This document shows positions 63,618 to 64,000 of a DNA stretch of 64,000 nucleotides, piece by piece. Below the pieces are notes generated by a model. It was not told the origin of the DNA. It did no database searches and saw nothing but the letters and a program-made list of their open reading frames with translations. The stretch's first letter is position 1; the number at the start of each line of letters is the position of its first letter. The stretch is taken from assembly GCA_949710005.1 (NCBI GenBank), contig OX453273.1, positions 33,511,750 to 33,575,749 of the forward strand. The letters run 5' to 3'. A program made the translations under genes and the position numbers. This DNA is from Ricordea florida. Lineage: Eukaryota > Cnidaria > Anthozoa > Corallimorpharia > Ricordeidae.

Positions 63618-64000
63618 TGTAGTGTCCTATAGACATCCGGGACTCATGTAGCACGGGAAAATGTGATCATGTGACAAGAGGAAGTGTATGCGTGGGTGTG
63701 TGAAAAGGTGTGACTTTGTGTTGCTCGAGTTGTTAGCCTTTGATGGCGAATGATGTCTAGTGATGGCGAATGATGTCTAGTGATGGCGAATGATGTCTAG
63801 TGATGGCGAATGATGTCTAGTGATGGCAAATGATGTCTAGTGATGGTAAATGATGTCTAGTGATGGTAAATGATGTCTAGTGATGGTAAATGATGTCTAG
63901 TGATGGTAAATGATGTGAAGTGATGGTAAATGACGTCTAGTGATGGTAAATGACGTTTAGTGATGGCGAATGATGGTCAATGACGTCTAGTGATGGTAAA
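63618..64000 (+). repeat. Gypsy 3' LTR (start) with internal 20-bp minisatellite
   Basis: The LTR begins TGTAGTGTCCTATAGACATC right after the polypurine tract. From about 63739 the unit TGATGGCGAATGATGTCTAG repeats about 13 times to the window edge, with CGA to TAA drift along the array and one altered 30-bp unit near 63961. The LTR end is outside. Confidence 0.8.

Larger units (their letters stand above)
59716..64000 (+). mobile_element. Ty3/Gypsy LTR retrotransposon, 5' truncated, running off the right edge
   Basis: Order: gag C-terminal half, zinc knuckles, aspartic protease, RT, RNase H, integrase, polypurine tract (63601-63617, gcggaggaagaggaaga), 3' LTR starting TGTAGTGTCC at 63618. 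There is no 5' LTR or primer-binding site, because the left side is replaced by the antisense fragment. Downstream of the last identified collagen exon, same strand. Confidence 0.9.

Overview
The window is metazoan nuclear DNA: A+T-rich, split genes with GT-AG introns, no operons, and very dense mobile DNA. The gene set (lariat debranching enzyme, TIM44, a TMEM35B-like protein, a secreted collagen-like protein) and the mix of Penelope-like, BEL/Pao, Ty3/Gypsy, piggyBac, hAT and pogo/Tigger remnants with palindromic miniature elements fit a cnidarian, most likely a stony coral. The organism call is inference from gene content and repeat style; no database search was possible.

Layout. (1) 1-577, minus: 5' part of DBR1, running off the left edge. 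(2) 578-727: a 150-bp divergent promoter shared with TIMM44. (3) 728-18482, plus: complete TIMM44 in 16 coding exons, reconstructed exon by exon into a continuous frame of about 462 residues. Its introns hold a decayed hAT transposase (7.5-9.7 kb), several palindromic MITEs, a 25-bp minisatellite grown inside a MITE (14.4-15.2 kb) and three tandem copies of the parent MITE (16.7-17.0 kb). (4) 18.5-21.5 kb: intergenic, with a Penelope-like 3' end. (5) 21567-23855, plus: two-exon TMEM35B-like gene. (6) 23.9-31.0 kb: intergenic, with a non-autonomous piggyBac element bounded by TTAA and a LINE reverse transcriptase fragment.

(7) 30977 to at least 58375, plus: a large secreted collagen-like gene of short phase-compatible exons: signal peptide, N-terminal module, Gly-X-Y exons, a Cys/Trp module and part of a LamG-like region. 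Its introns carry a BEL/Pao retrotransposon with both LTRs, a 2.56-kb inverted-repeat-bounded composite, a second Penelope-like 3' end, a 3.07-kb element with foldback arms, and a deleted pogo/Tigger transposon inserted inside the splice donor of one collagen exon. The end of the gene was not found. (8) 58.8-64.0 kb: retroelements, a minus-strand gypsy protease fragment abutting a 5'-truncated plus-strand Ty3/Gypsy element with an intact 866-codon pol frame, polypurine tract and a 3' LTR that contains a 20-bp minisatellite running off the right edge.

The three housekeeping-type genes work in separate pathways: intron lariat turnover, mitochondrial protein import and a small membrane protein. 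No new defence or biosynthetic system is evident. The most informative features are transposon-host interactions: the splice-donor insertion at 50.4 kb, minisatellite birth from a MITE, a DBR1 coding fragment copied into a TIMM44 intron, and nested inverted-repeat elements.
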